Shown here one piece after another: positions 1 through 5,835 of a DNA stretch of 12,439 nt; the stretch's first letter is position 1; every line of letters starts with the position of its first letter. The position numbers were made by a program, and so were the translations under genes. Location: assembly GCA_964353255.1 (NCBI GenBank), contig CAYGVJ010000155.1, positions 1 through 12,439 on the forward strand, in the 5' to 3' direction. This stretch comes from VFZS01 sp964353255. GTDB lineage: Bacteria > Acidobacteriota > Terriglobia > Bryobacterales > Bryobacteraceae. The notes under the pieces are model-generated. The model worked only from the letters and a program-made list of their open reading frames with translations. It was not told the origin of the DNA and made no database searches.

Positions 1-72
1 TCAGGCCGGCACCAATGCCGGCCGGCAGGCAAGAATGCCCACCCCACCGTGGGGTGAGTCTCCAGGCTTGCC

Positions 73-96
73 AGCCGGCCTTTCCAGCCGGCTTTC
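73..96 (+). terminator. Terminator-like hairpin of repeat copy 1
   Basis: Stem AGCCGGC (73-79) pairs with GCCGGCT (87-93) around a 7-nt loop. The tail is TTTC, then TTTC, so the U-tract is interrupted and termination strength is doubtful. Confidence 0.4.
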
Positions 97-170
97 TTTC
101 AGGCCGGCACCAATGCCGGCCGGCAGGCAAGAATGCCCACCCCACCGCGGGGTGAGCCTCCAGGCTTGCC

Positions 171-195
171 AGCCGACTTTCCAGTCGGCTTTCTT
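171..195 (+). terminator. Terminator-like hairpin of repeat copy 2, with a compensatory base pair
   Basis: Stem AGCCGAC (171-177) pairs with GTCGGCT (184-190) around a 6-nt loop. Relative to copies 1 and 3, the G-C pair at stem position 6 has become A-T on both sides (176 and 185), so pairing is kept. The T-tail is short (TTCTT). Confidence 0.45.
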
Positions 196-266
196 CAGGC
201 CGGCACCAATGCCGGCCGGCAGGCAAGAATGCCCACCCCACCGTGGGGTGAGCCTCCAGGCTTGCC

Positions 267-293
267 AGCCGGCCTTTCCAGCCGGCTTTTTTT
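267..293 (+). terminator. Intrinsic terminator-like hairpin of repeat copy 3
   Basis: A perfect 7-bp GC-rich stem (AGCCGGC 267-273, GCCGGCT 281-287) with a 7-nt loop is followed at once by seven T residues (287-293). This is the classic shape of a rho-independent terminator on the plus strand. It would stop transcripts coming from the left before they reach the TIR gene at 364. Confidence 0.6.
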
Positions 294-345
294 CAGGCCG
301 GCACCAATGCCGGCCGGCAGGCACGAATGCCCACCCCACTTGCTG

Positions 346-354
346 TGGTAGAAT
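346..354 (+). promoter_or_regulatory. Extended -10 box (TGGTAGAAT) for the TIR-STAND gene
   Basis: TAGAAT (349-354), preceded by TGG, has the form of an extended -10 element. Only nine bases separate it from the ATG at 364, so the predicted start of transcription falls at or within a few bases of the start codon. No Shine-Dalgarno sequence is visible. Together these suggest a leaderless or near-leaderless message. No good -35 is visible in the preceding repeat. Confidence 0.4.
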
Positions 355-363
355 CCCCGCTAA

Positions 364-2493
364 ATGGCTGCCTCGGTCCAGACGAGAACTCCGCGCATTT
401 TCATCAGTTACAGCCATAAGGACCAGAAGGTTAAAGAGCGGCTGGTAACCCACCTGAACGTGCCCCAGGCCGACGTCTGGGATGATACGCGCATCAAGCC
501 TGGGGATGAGTGGCTGAGCGAGATCGAGCAAGCCATGGCTGGCGCGGACGTGGCCATTCTGCTCATCTCGGCTGATTTCCTCACCTCGCGGTTCGTTCTG
601 AGCAAGGAAGTGCCGGTGCTGCTCGAGCGGCGCGAGAGGGAAGGGCTGCTGGTCTACCCGGTGCTGGTGGAGGACTGCGCCTGGGATCAGGTCGAGTGGC
701 TGGCGAAGATGCAGATCCGCATGTGGGAGGGCAAGCCTCTGCCCGGCGGCAGGGAGCGTAACACCGCGCTGGCGGGTATCGCCCGCGACATCGCTGAGCG
801 GTTCAAGGAGCACCCAGAGCGGCCTCCTGAGCCGAGAATGTCTACGGCGAAGCTGCCGGTGGTCAGCCCCATGCTCTTCGGGCGGGACCGGGAGCTGGCG
901 CTGCTCGACGCGGCCTGGGAGGACGCGAACACCAACATCGTGAGCCTGGTAGCCTTCGGGGGCGTGGGGAAGACGGCGCTGGTGAGCAAGTGGCTGAACC
1001 AGAAGCGCTGCCGGGGCGCGGATTGCGTTTTCGGGTGGTCCTTCTACAGCCAGGGGGCGGCCGAGGACCGGCAGACTTCGGCGGAACCGTTCATCGAGAA
1101 AGCACTCGAATGGTTCGGCGACCCCGATCCCAAGCAGGGTTCGGCCTGGGAGAAAGGCGAGCGCCTGGCCGGGTTGATCGAGCGTCACCGCACGCTGCTC
1201 ATTCTGGACGGCCTCGAACCGCTCCAGCACCCGCCAGGCCCCATGACCGGGCAGCTCAAGGAGCCTTCGCTTCAGAGCCTTCTACGCACGCTGGGACGGC
1301 AGAACCGGGGCCTGTGCATTCTCAGCACCCGGCTGGCGGTGGCGGACCTCGTCGAGTTCGAGGGAACGACCATGCGCCGCCTGGAGCTTGAGAACCTGTC
1401 GCCGAAGGCGGGCGCCGCGTACCTCAAAAAGCTGGGCGTCGAGGGCACGCCCCAGGAACTGAGGCAGGCTTCGCGGGACTTCGGCGGGCACGCCCTGGCG
1501 CTGGGCCTCCTGGGCAACTACCTGAAGGTGGTCTGCCAAGGGGACGTCCGGAAGCGTGACACCATAGGCGCACTGCTCGACGAAGAGAAGAAGGGTGGCC
1601 ACGCGCGGCGCGTGATGCGCTCTTACGCCCGTTACTTTGAGGGCCAGCCCGAAGGCGCCATTCTGCGGCTGATGGGGCTGTTCGACCGTCCGGCAGACGG
1701 CCCCGCCATCGAAGTCCTGAAGGCCGCGCCGGCCATCGAGGGGCTGACCGGCGAGCTGGTCGGGCTTCAGGACAGGCGATGGAAGCTGGCCCTCCATCAC
1801 CTGCGTGAGGCGAAGCTGCTGGCGCCCGAGGACAAGCATGAGCCTGAGACCCTGGACTGTCACCCGCTGGTCCGGGAGCATTTCGCTGACGAGGTGCGGC
1901 AGAGCAACCCGACAGGCTGGCAGAAGGCGCACCTGCGCCTCTACGAGCACTACTCGAAGCAGGGCAAGGAGTGCCCGGACACCTTGGAGGAGATGATGCC
2001 GCTGTTTGCGGCGGTGTATCACGGCTGCCAGGCCGGCCGGCACCAGGAGGCCGCGGACGTGATCTACTGGCGGCGGATTCTCAGGCGGGACGAGTTCTTC
2101 CTGTTCACGAAGTTCGGGGCGTTCGGCGCCAACCTGGCGCTACTGGCCAACTTCTTCGACCCACCCTGGCGCCGCCCCGTGGCGGGTCTGACAGAGTTCC
2201 ACCAGGGCTGGGTGCTCCACGCGGCCGGATTCGGCCTCCGGGCCTTGGGACGCTTAAGTGAAGCCCTCGAGCCTATGGAGGCTGGGCTCGAGGCCTTCAT
2301 TCCCCAGGAGAAATGGAAGCAGGTGGCCATAAGCGCCGGAAACCTGAGCGGACTTCACCTCACGCTGGGCAATGTGGCGCAGGCCGTCGATGTGGCCCGG
2401 CGGAGCGTCGAGTACGCCGACCGCAGCGGCGATGACTTTCAGCGCCTGAGCAAGAGGGCCGCTCTCGCCCACGGGCTTCACCAGGCGGGCTAG
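364..2493 (+). CDS. TIR-NB-ARC-TPR STAND protein, truncated by an in-frame stop
   Basis: This is a STAND-type sensor/effector of the kind used in bacterial anti-phage immunity. An N-terminal TIR domain (about residues 9-150) opens with RIFISYSHKD and has an SKEVP helix whose Glu82 fits the NADase catalytic position. An NB-ARC-like NTPase follows: FGGVGKT P-loop at 198-204, LLILDGLEPL Walker B at about 278-287, STR at 321-323, and a GxP-type GHALALGLLG motif near 375-384. A winged-helix region and an MHD-like HPLV follow, then TPR-like helices. TIR members of this class are known to degrade NAD when the sensor domain binds a trigger; the trigger here is unknown. An in-frame TAA directly before ATG 364 makes this the only upstream ATG. 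Translation ends at a TAG after 709 residues, in mid-TPR, yet the same frame stays open to 3153, so the sensor is cut short. The TIR and NTPase domains look intact. The truncated protein could be inactive, deregulated, or a sequencing artefact. Confidence 0.85.
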   Translation: MAASVQTRTPRIFISYSHKDQKVKERLVTHLNVPQADVWDDTRIKPGDEWLSEIEQAMAGADVAILLISADFLTSRFVLSKEVPVLLERREREGLLVYPVLVEDCAWDQVEWLAKMQIRMWEGKPLPGGRERNTALAGIARDIAERFKEHPERPPEPRMSTAKLPVVSPMLFGRDRELALLDAAWEDANTNIVSLVAFGGVGKTALVSKWLNQKRCRGADCVFGWSFYSQGAAEDRQTSAEPFIEKALEWFGDPDPKQGSAWEKGERLAGLIERHRTLLILDGLEPLQHPPGPMTGQLKEPSLQSLLRTLGRQNRGLCILSTRLAVADLVEFEGTTMRRLELENLSPKAGAAYLKKLGVEGTPQELRQASRDFGGHALALGLLGNYLKVVCQGDVRKRDTIGALLDEEKKGGHARRVMRSYARYFEGQPEGAILRLMGLFDRPADGPAIEVLKAAPAIEGLTGELVGLQDRRWKLALHHLREAKLLAPEDKHEPETLDCHPLVREHFADEVRQSNPTGWQKAHLRLYEHYSKQGKECPDTLEEMMPLFAAVYHGCQAGRHQEAADVIYWRRILRRDEFFLFTKFGAFGANLALLANFFDPPWRRPVAGLTEFHQGWVLHAAGFGLRALGRLSEALEPMEAGLEAFIPQEKWKQVAISAGNLSGLHLTLGNVAQAVDVARRSVEYADRSGDDFQRLSKRAALAHGLHQAG

Positions 2494-3153
2494 GCAGACG
2501 AAGCCGCGAAGCTGTTCGCCGAGGCCGAAGCCATTCAGAAGGAACGGCAGCCCGAGTACCCGTTGCTGTACTCGCTCCAGGGCTACCAGTACTGCGACCT
2601 CCTGCTTGCGCAAGGGGAAGGCGAGGAAGTGCGCAGGCGGGCGGCGAAGTTCTTTGAGTGGAGGGTTCCGTCCGACTCACTGCTCGACATCGCCCTCGAC
2701 CATCTCTCCCTCGGCCGCGCGTCTCCGCCCGGAAGCGACGAAGCTGCGGCGCATCTGAACGAGGCCGTCGAGGGCCTGCGCAAAGCGGGCACGGAACACC
2801 ACCTTCCCCGCGGCCTGCTCGCCCGCGCTGCTCTCCGCCGCCAGCGCGGCGACTTCGCCGCCGCTCAACGCGATCTCGACGAAGCCTTCGCCCTGGCCTC
2901 CCGTTGCGGCATGCGCCTCCATCTCACCGACTACCACCTCGAACAGGCCCGCCTGCTTCTCGCCCAGGGCGAGCGCGAGAAAACCCGCGAGCACCTCGAA
3001 GCGGCCACGAAGCTGATCGCCGCCACCGGCTACCACCGCCGCGACGGAGAGGCAGCAGAGTTGGAAACCCAGCTCGGAAAGCCCTCTACTCCACCAGCCC
3101 CACCCGCCCGGCCGCCATCAGTCGGGCGTCCACGCGGTTCAGGTGGCGGATGA
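2494..3153 (+). pseudogene. Stranded C-terminal TPR part of the TIR-STAND gene
   Basis: The frame of the upstream TIR-NB-ARC gene continues directly past the TAG at 2491-2493 with typical TPR sequence (ADEAAKLFAEAEAIQ, then further helical repeats up to about 3070). No frame change occurs, and no ATG with a ribosome site starts a separate gene here. The simplest reading is one gene of 930 codons, counting the stop at codon 710. A CAG to TAG change would explain it, since Gln fits the TPR well. The last 25 or so residues are Pro/Gly/Arg-rich and lie over the 3' end of the convergent gene, so the ancestral stop may have been slightly upstream. The fragment would not be translated without readthrough. 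Confidence 0.8.
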
Positions 3154-3700
3154 CTGTGCTGCGCAGCAAGGGGATGTGCGGAATGACTCCAAGGTAGTCC
3201 GATATGGGCCAGAGGTCCTCCTCGGTGGTCATCCAGCCCAGGTGGTCGAACCGGGCCAGGTTGACGGGGCGGGAGTAAGTGCGCAGGGTCTTCTCGCCGG
3301 CCGGATTGAAGTAGTGCTCGAAGTAAGACATGACCAGCTCGCGCAGGCTGCGGTAGACCGGCTCGCGAAAACGCAGGCCCGCGTAGTTGGACTTGGCGAC
3401 CGCCCCCCAGTGGCCGCGCTGGCGGTACACCGCCAGGATGTGGTCGTCGTCGCGGACGGACTCCAGGTCAACCAGCAGCGGCGGGAAACCCTGGGCGCGG
3501 AGTGCGGCGGCGGCAAACACGGCGCCCTCGATGCAGTGGGCGATGCGGTCGTGCAGGACGCGGCGCGGCGAGCGGCACGTGGGCCCGTCCGGTTCCTTGT
3601 TGTAGCCCAGGTCGGTATCCAGGAAATGCTGGATCTGGGCGGGCGTTTTCAAACGCGCGAATACCCGACGCTCCCGCAGGTTGAAGCCGTCCAGGACCAT
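3086..3700 (-). CDS. Transglutaminase-like hypothetical protein
   Basis: This is a 204-residue soluble protein with no signal peptide or membrane segment. HCIEGAVFAAAALRAQG carries Cys56 at the start of a helix, and DDDHILAVYR carries His87 on a following strand. That spacing resembles the Cys-His pair of transglutaminase-like/cysteine-protease folds. The usual third Asp is not obvious, since the equivalent stretch reads GAVAKSNYAGLR. The family assignment is an inference and no substrate can be named. ATG at 3700 is preferred over the TTG at 3706 because GGATGAG lies upstream at usable spacing. It begins 9 nt after the aldolase stop, so the two genes probably share a transcript. Its 3' end overlaps the TIR-STAND reading frame tail to tail by 68 nt. 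Confidence 0.7.
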   Translation of the reverse strand: MVLDGFNLRERRVFARLKTPAQIQHFLDTDLGYNKEPDGPTCRSPRRVLHDRIAHCIEGAVFAAAALRAQGFPPLLVDLESVRDDDHILAVYRQRGHWGAVAKSNYAGLRFREPVYRSLRELVMSYFEHYFNPAGEKTLRTYSRPVNLARFDHLGWMTTEEDLWPISDYLGVIPHIPLLRSTVIRHLNRVDARLMAAGRVGLVE

Positions 3701-3709
3701 TCTCAATAC

Positions 3710-4486
3710 TCATCCCGCCGCCGCCGACAACTCGGCCATGATCTCGCGGGCCCTCTCCAGCAGCAGGCTGTGCTCGCTGCCGCAGCCCACGAATCGCATG
3801 CCGCGCTCGAGCCACTTCTTAGCCAGCGCCTGCGTCCTGACCTGGATGCCGGGGTAGACCCCGAAGCGCCGGCAGGACTCCATGAAGGCCATCACGGCAT
3901 CCACCAGCGTGGGGTGCTCGAACTCTCCGGGCACGCCGAGCGACACCGAGAGATCCGCGGGGCCTATCATGGCCACGTCGATGCCCGGGACGGCCAGCAG
4001 CTCCTCGCGGCGCTCCATGGCCGTGCGTGTCTCGAACTGCACCACCACCAGGGTCTGAGTGTTCGAGTGCTCGACGGCCTCGGCGAAGCTCGACGGCTGG
4101 TAGTCGAACTGCGGCCCGCTGAGGCCGTAGCCGCGGATGCCCGCCGGGGGAAACTTCGTCCAGGAGATGGCCTGCTCCAGAAGTTCCGGCGACTCGACGC
4201 GAGGATAAATGATGCCCTGCGCCCCGGCGTCGAGCATGCGGGCGACCAGCGAGTAGAGCAGCTCGCCGACGCGGACAATCGGGGTGATGTCGCGGTCGAG
4301 CGAGGCGCGGATGAGCGCGCGAACGGTCTCCAGGTCGAAGACGCCGTGTTCGCAGTCGATGAAGCAGTAGTGGAAGCCGGCGGAGGCGTAGATCCGCGGG
4401 ATTTCGATCGAGCCGAACTGCTGCATGCTGCATCCGAGGGCGACTCGGCCCGCCTGGAGTCGCGCTTTGGTCTGGTTAGGTTTCAT
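3710..4486 (-). CDS. HpcH/HpaI-type class II aldolase
   Basis: This is a 258-residue cytosolic aldolase of the HpcH/HpaI (2-dehydro-3-deoxyglucarate aldolase-like) family. Such enzymes cleave 4-hydroxy-2-oxo acids to pyruvate or a related keto acid plus an aldehyde, using a divalent metal. Key residues align well with the family: catalytic His47 in FIDCEHG, Arg72 in PIVRVGE, metal ligands Glu152 in QFETRTA and Asp178 in the IGPADLS signature. Length is normal. No Shine-Dalgarno sequence precedes the ATG, and a TATAGT box lies 8 nt upstream, so the message may be leaderless. It heads a two-gene unit with the transglutaminase-like gene and faces the FAH-family gene across 38 bp, which suggests a shared keto-acid pathway. 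The exact substrate cannot be read from sequence. Confidence 0.88.
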   Translation of the reverse strand: MKPNQTKARLQAGRVALGCSMQQFGSIEIPRIYASAGFHYCFIDCEHGVFDLETVRALIRASLDRDITPIVRVGELLYSLVARMLDAGAQGIIYPRVESPELLEQAISWTKFPPAGIRGYGLSGPQFDYQPSSFAEAVEHSNTQTLVVVQFETRTAMERREELLAVPGIDVAMIGPADLSVSLGVPGEFEHPTLVDAVMAFMESCRRFGVYPGIQVRTQALAKKWLERGMRFVGCGSEHSLLLERAREIMAELSAAAG

Positions 4487-4494
4487 GTCGTCTG

Positions 4495-4500
4495 ACTATA
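4495..4500 (-). promoter_or_regulatory. -10-like TATAGT box for the aldolase gene
   Basis: Read on the minus strand, TATAGT ends 8 nt before the ATG at 4486. It shares bases with the plus-strand TATAAT, so the two divergent genes would use overlapping -10 elements. A further TATTAT lies at 4498-4503. No convincing -35 is seen. Confidence 0.35.
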
Positions 4501-4502
4501 AT
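4497..4502 (+). promoter_or_regulatory. Consensus -10 box TATAAT for the FAH-family gene
   Basis: A perfect TATAAT lies in the 38-bp divergent gap and predicts a transcript start near 4509. The -35 region would fall inside the start of the aldolase gene and is only a weak match (TGGTTA at 18-bp spacing). Confidence 0.5.
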
Positions 4503-4511
4503 AGCCTCTCT

Positions 4512-4517
4512 GGGAGG
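4512..4517 (+). promoter_or_regulatory. Ribosome binding site GGGAGG
   Basis: A strong Shine-Dalgarno core lies 7 nt before the ATG at 4525. This fixes the start and places the twin-arginine segment at the true N-terminus. Confidence 0.75.
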
Positions 4518-4524
4518 CAATTGT

Positions 4525-5355
4525 ATGGAGAGACGCGAGTTCTTGAAGTCGCCCCTGCTGGCGGCAGCCGCGGCGCAGGCGGCGCCCGCCGTGACCAAGT
4601 ACGTGCGCTTCCGCCGTGGCGCCGCCGCAACCTACGGCATCCTGGATGGCGATGCCATCCGGGAGCTGGAAGGCCGGCCCTTCGGATCGCACAAGGAGAC
4701 GGGCGCCAGGCACAAACTGGCCGAACTCAAGCTGCTGTTCCCTTGCCAGCCCTCGAAGATCCTGGCGGTGGGCCTGAACTATAAGAGCCACATCGGCAAG
4801 CAGACGCCGCCCGCGAAACCCGAACTGTTCTACAAGCCCGTCAGCGCGCTTCAGAACCCCGACGACCCCATCGTGATCCCGCCGGGGGCGCAGAATGTCC
4901 ACTCCGAGGGTGAACTCGTCCTGGTGATCGGAAAGCCGGTCAGCAAGGCCTCGGTGGCCGAGGCCCGGGAGGCGATCTTCGGCGTAACCTGCGGGAACGA
5001 CGTGAGCGAGCGCGACTGGCAGAACGGCCCGCAGAAGGACCTGCAATGGTGGCGGGCCAAGGGCGCCGACACCTTCGCGCCGCTGGGTCCGGCCATCGTG
5101 CGAGGTCTGGATTACGGCAAACTGCTGCTCCAAACGCGGCTCAACGGGAAGGTCGTGCAGAAACAGTACACCTCGGACCTGCTCTTCGATGGCCCCGCCA
5201 TCGTGAGCTTCGTCAGCCAGTTTGTGACGCTGCTGCCGGGCGACCTCATTTACACCGGCACGCCCGGCGCCACCGCTCGCATGAGCCCCGGCGATATCGT
5301 GGAAGTCGAAATCGAGGGCATCGGCGTGCTGCGGAACAAGGTGGTAGCGGGCTGA
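4525..5355 (+). CDS. Fumarylacetoacetate hydrolase-family protein with Tat-like N-terminus
   Basis: This 276-residue protein has a complete FAH fold, a family that hydrolyses, isomerises or decarboxylates beta-diketo acids. Visible motifs are ILAVGLNYKSH (79-89), FYKP (102-105), HSEGELVLVIGK with metal ligands Glu128 and Glu130, CGNDVSERDWQ with Asp159, Lys179 in WWRAKGADTF, and GDLIYTGTPGAT (239-250). Members with this pattern include 2-hydroxyhepta-2,4-diene-1,7-dioate isomerases. Unusually, the protein starts ERREFLK followed by an Ala-rich stretch to about residue 22, which matches a twin-arginine signal. FAH enzymes are normally cytosolic. The strong ribosome site confirms the start. It is divergent from an HpcH/HpaI aldolase gene, a pairing known from homoprotocatechuate meta-cleavage routes, so a joint pathway is plausible. 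The substrate is unknown. Confidence 0.88.
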   Translation: MERREFLKSPLLAAAAAQAAPAVTKYVRFRRGAAATYGILDGDAIRELEGRPFGSHKETGARHKLAELKLLFPCQPSKILAVGLNYKSHIGKQTPPAKPELFYKPVSALQNPDDPIVIPPGAQNVHSEGELVLVIGKPVSKASVAEAREAIFGVTCGNDVSERDWQNGPQKDLQWWRAKGADTFAPLGPAIVRGLDYGKLLLQTRLNGKVVQKQYTSDLLFDGPAIVSFVSQFVTLLPGDLIYTGTPGATARMSPGDIVEVEIEGIGVLRNKVVAG

Positions 5356-5397
5356 AGCCGCCGACCCCCAGGTCGGCTCGCGTGGCGCGGGCTTCAG
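5352..5397 (+). terminator. Two-tier stem-loop at the 3' end of the FAH-family gene
   Basis: An outer stem CTGAAGCC/GGCTTCAG (5352-5359 with 5390-5397) encloses an inner hairpin GCCGACC/GGTCGGC (5360-5366 with 5371-5377, loop CCCA). The outer stem includes the stop codon TGA. There is no T-tract, so it may protect the 3' end, act with other factors, or be a dispersed repeat rather than a true intrinsic terminator. Confidence 0.45.
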
Positions 5398-5400
5398 ACG

Positions 5401-5659
5401 CTGCTGAAAAACTAAGTCGACTGTATCCTTGAAGAACCGCCGAGCGAGGGCAGCGGGTGCCGGGGCGTGTGACGACCGCCACCACGCAGGCCGAATGGGA
5501 AGCGGCGCTGGAGATGCTGGCGGCGGCGACCAACGGCCGGCGGCGGGTGACGCTCGGCGCCGCCACCGCGGCCGCGCCCTGGTCGGGTGGATGTTCACCC
5601 TGGCGCTGAGCGCGTACAACCTGACCCGCCTGAAGACGCTGGCGGTTCAGGCCGCGTAA
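5401..5659 (+). mobile_element. Internally deleted IS5/IS4-type insertion sequence remnant
   Basis: CTGCTGAAAAACTAAG at the left edge looks like the terminal inverted repeat common in this IS group. From about 5457 one frame reads a transposase middle segment (VTTATTQAEWEAALEML, then NGRRRVTLGA). From about 5565 another frame reads a typical transposase C-terminus (GWMFTLALSAYNLTRLKTL) ending at TAA 5657-5659. The catalytic DDE core between them is missing, and the two parts are out of frame. No right-end inverted repeat was found. Assignment rests on motif recall, not a database match. The element is dead. Confidence 0.6.
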
Positions 5660-5691
5660 GCCCAGGCCGATGCAAGCCGGGAATGTAGAAA

Positions 5692-5730
5692 CTCCAGGTC
5701 TCGGCACAGTGCCGAGACGGCAGCCTGGAG
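5692..5730. repeat. Strong nested palindrome
   Basis: GTCTCGGCAC (5698-5707) and GTGCCGAGAC (5709-5718) are perfect inverted copies separated by one A. They are enclosed by CTCCAG (5692-5697) and CTGGAG (5725-5730). As RNA or single-stranded DNA this gives a stable stem with a 3-nt loop and an outer extension. Possible readings are a REP-like dispersed element, a dyad operator, or a bidirectional stop between the IS remnant and the decayed SIR2 gene, which is transcribed towards it. Confidence 0.7.
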
Positions 5731-5835
5731 AGGCCGCGCCACAAGGTCAACAGCGAACGCGCGCCTTGGCGTGGTGAGAAAGCCGGGTTGGCTCGTGGCC
5801 CCAGACCGCGCAGGCCGCTCACGCTGCCGTGTGTC
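5731..5835. other. Gene-free spacer
   Basis: No supported gene, RNA or clear repeat is seen here. It completes the gene-poor stretch 5356-5835 between the FAH-family gene and the end of the decayed SIR2-STAND gene. Confidence 0.5.

Larger units (their letters stand above)
1..339. repeat. Tandem array of a 96-98 bp multi-hairpin repeat (about 3.5 copies)
   Basis: Copies run 1-98, 99-194 and 195-292, with a truncated copy from 293 to about 339; the array may continue left of the window. Each full copy has three inverted repeats. In copy 1 these are GGCCGGCA/TGCCGGCC (4-11 with 16-23, loop CCAA), CACCCCAC/GTGGGGTG (40-47 with 49-56), and AGCCGGC/GCCGGCT (73-79 with 87-93) followed by a T-rich tail. 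The segment GCCGGCAGGCAAG can also pair, with one mismatch, to CTTGCCAGCCGGC further along the copy, giving an alternative larger fold. The last copy breaks inside the second hairpin, about ten bases before the -10-like box of the TIR gene. The repeat is open in several frames, but those frames only echo the repeat and are not called as genes. Its role is unknown. Confidence 0.93.

Noticed and set aside
1..339. CRISPR array
   Set aside because: The units are adjacent 96-98 bp copies without unique spacers, and no cas genes are present.
1..1230. Long minus-strand open frame across the repeat and the TIR gene
   Set aside because: It is antisense to clear TIR and NTPase coding and contains the repeat translated in tandem. 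High GC leaves such frames open by chance.
2029..2048. Extra copy of the left-end repeat inside the TIR gene (GGCCGGCCGGCACC-like)
   Set aside because: It is only a short GC-rich match within coding sequence, without the rest of the unit.
2491..2493. Programmed read-through or pyrrolysine insertion at the TAG
   Set aside because: No stimulatory context or hairpin is evident, and STAND proteins are not known to use it. Mutation or sequencing error is simpler.
3143..4495. 450-codon plus-strand open frame
   Set aside because: It lies opposite the aldolase and transglutaminase-like genes, whose family motifs are on the minus strand. No motif is seen in the plus frame.
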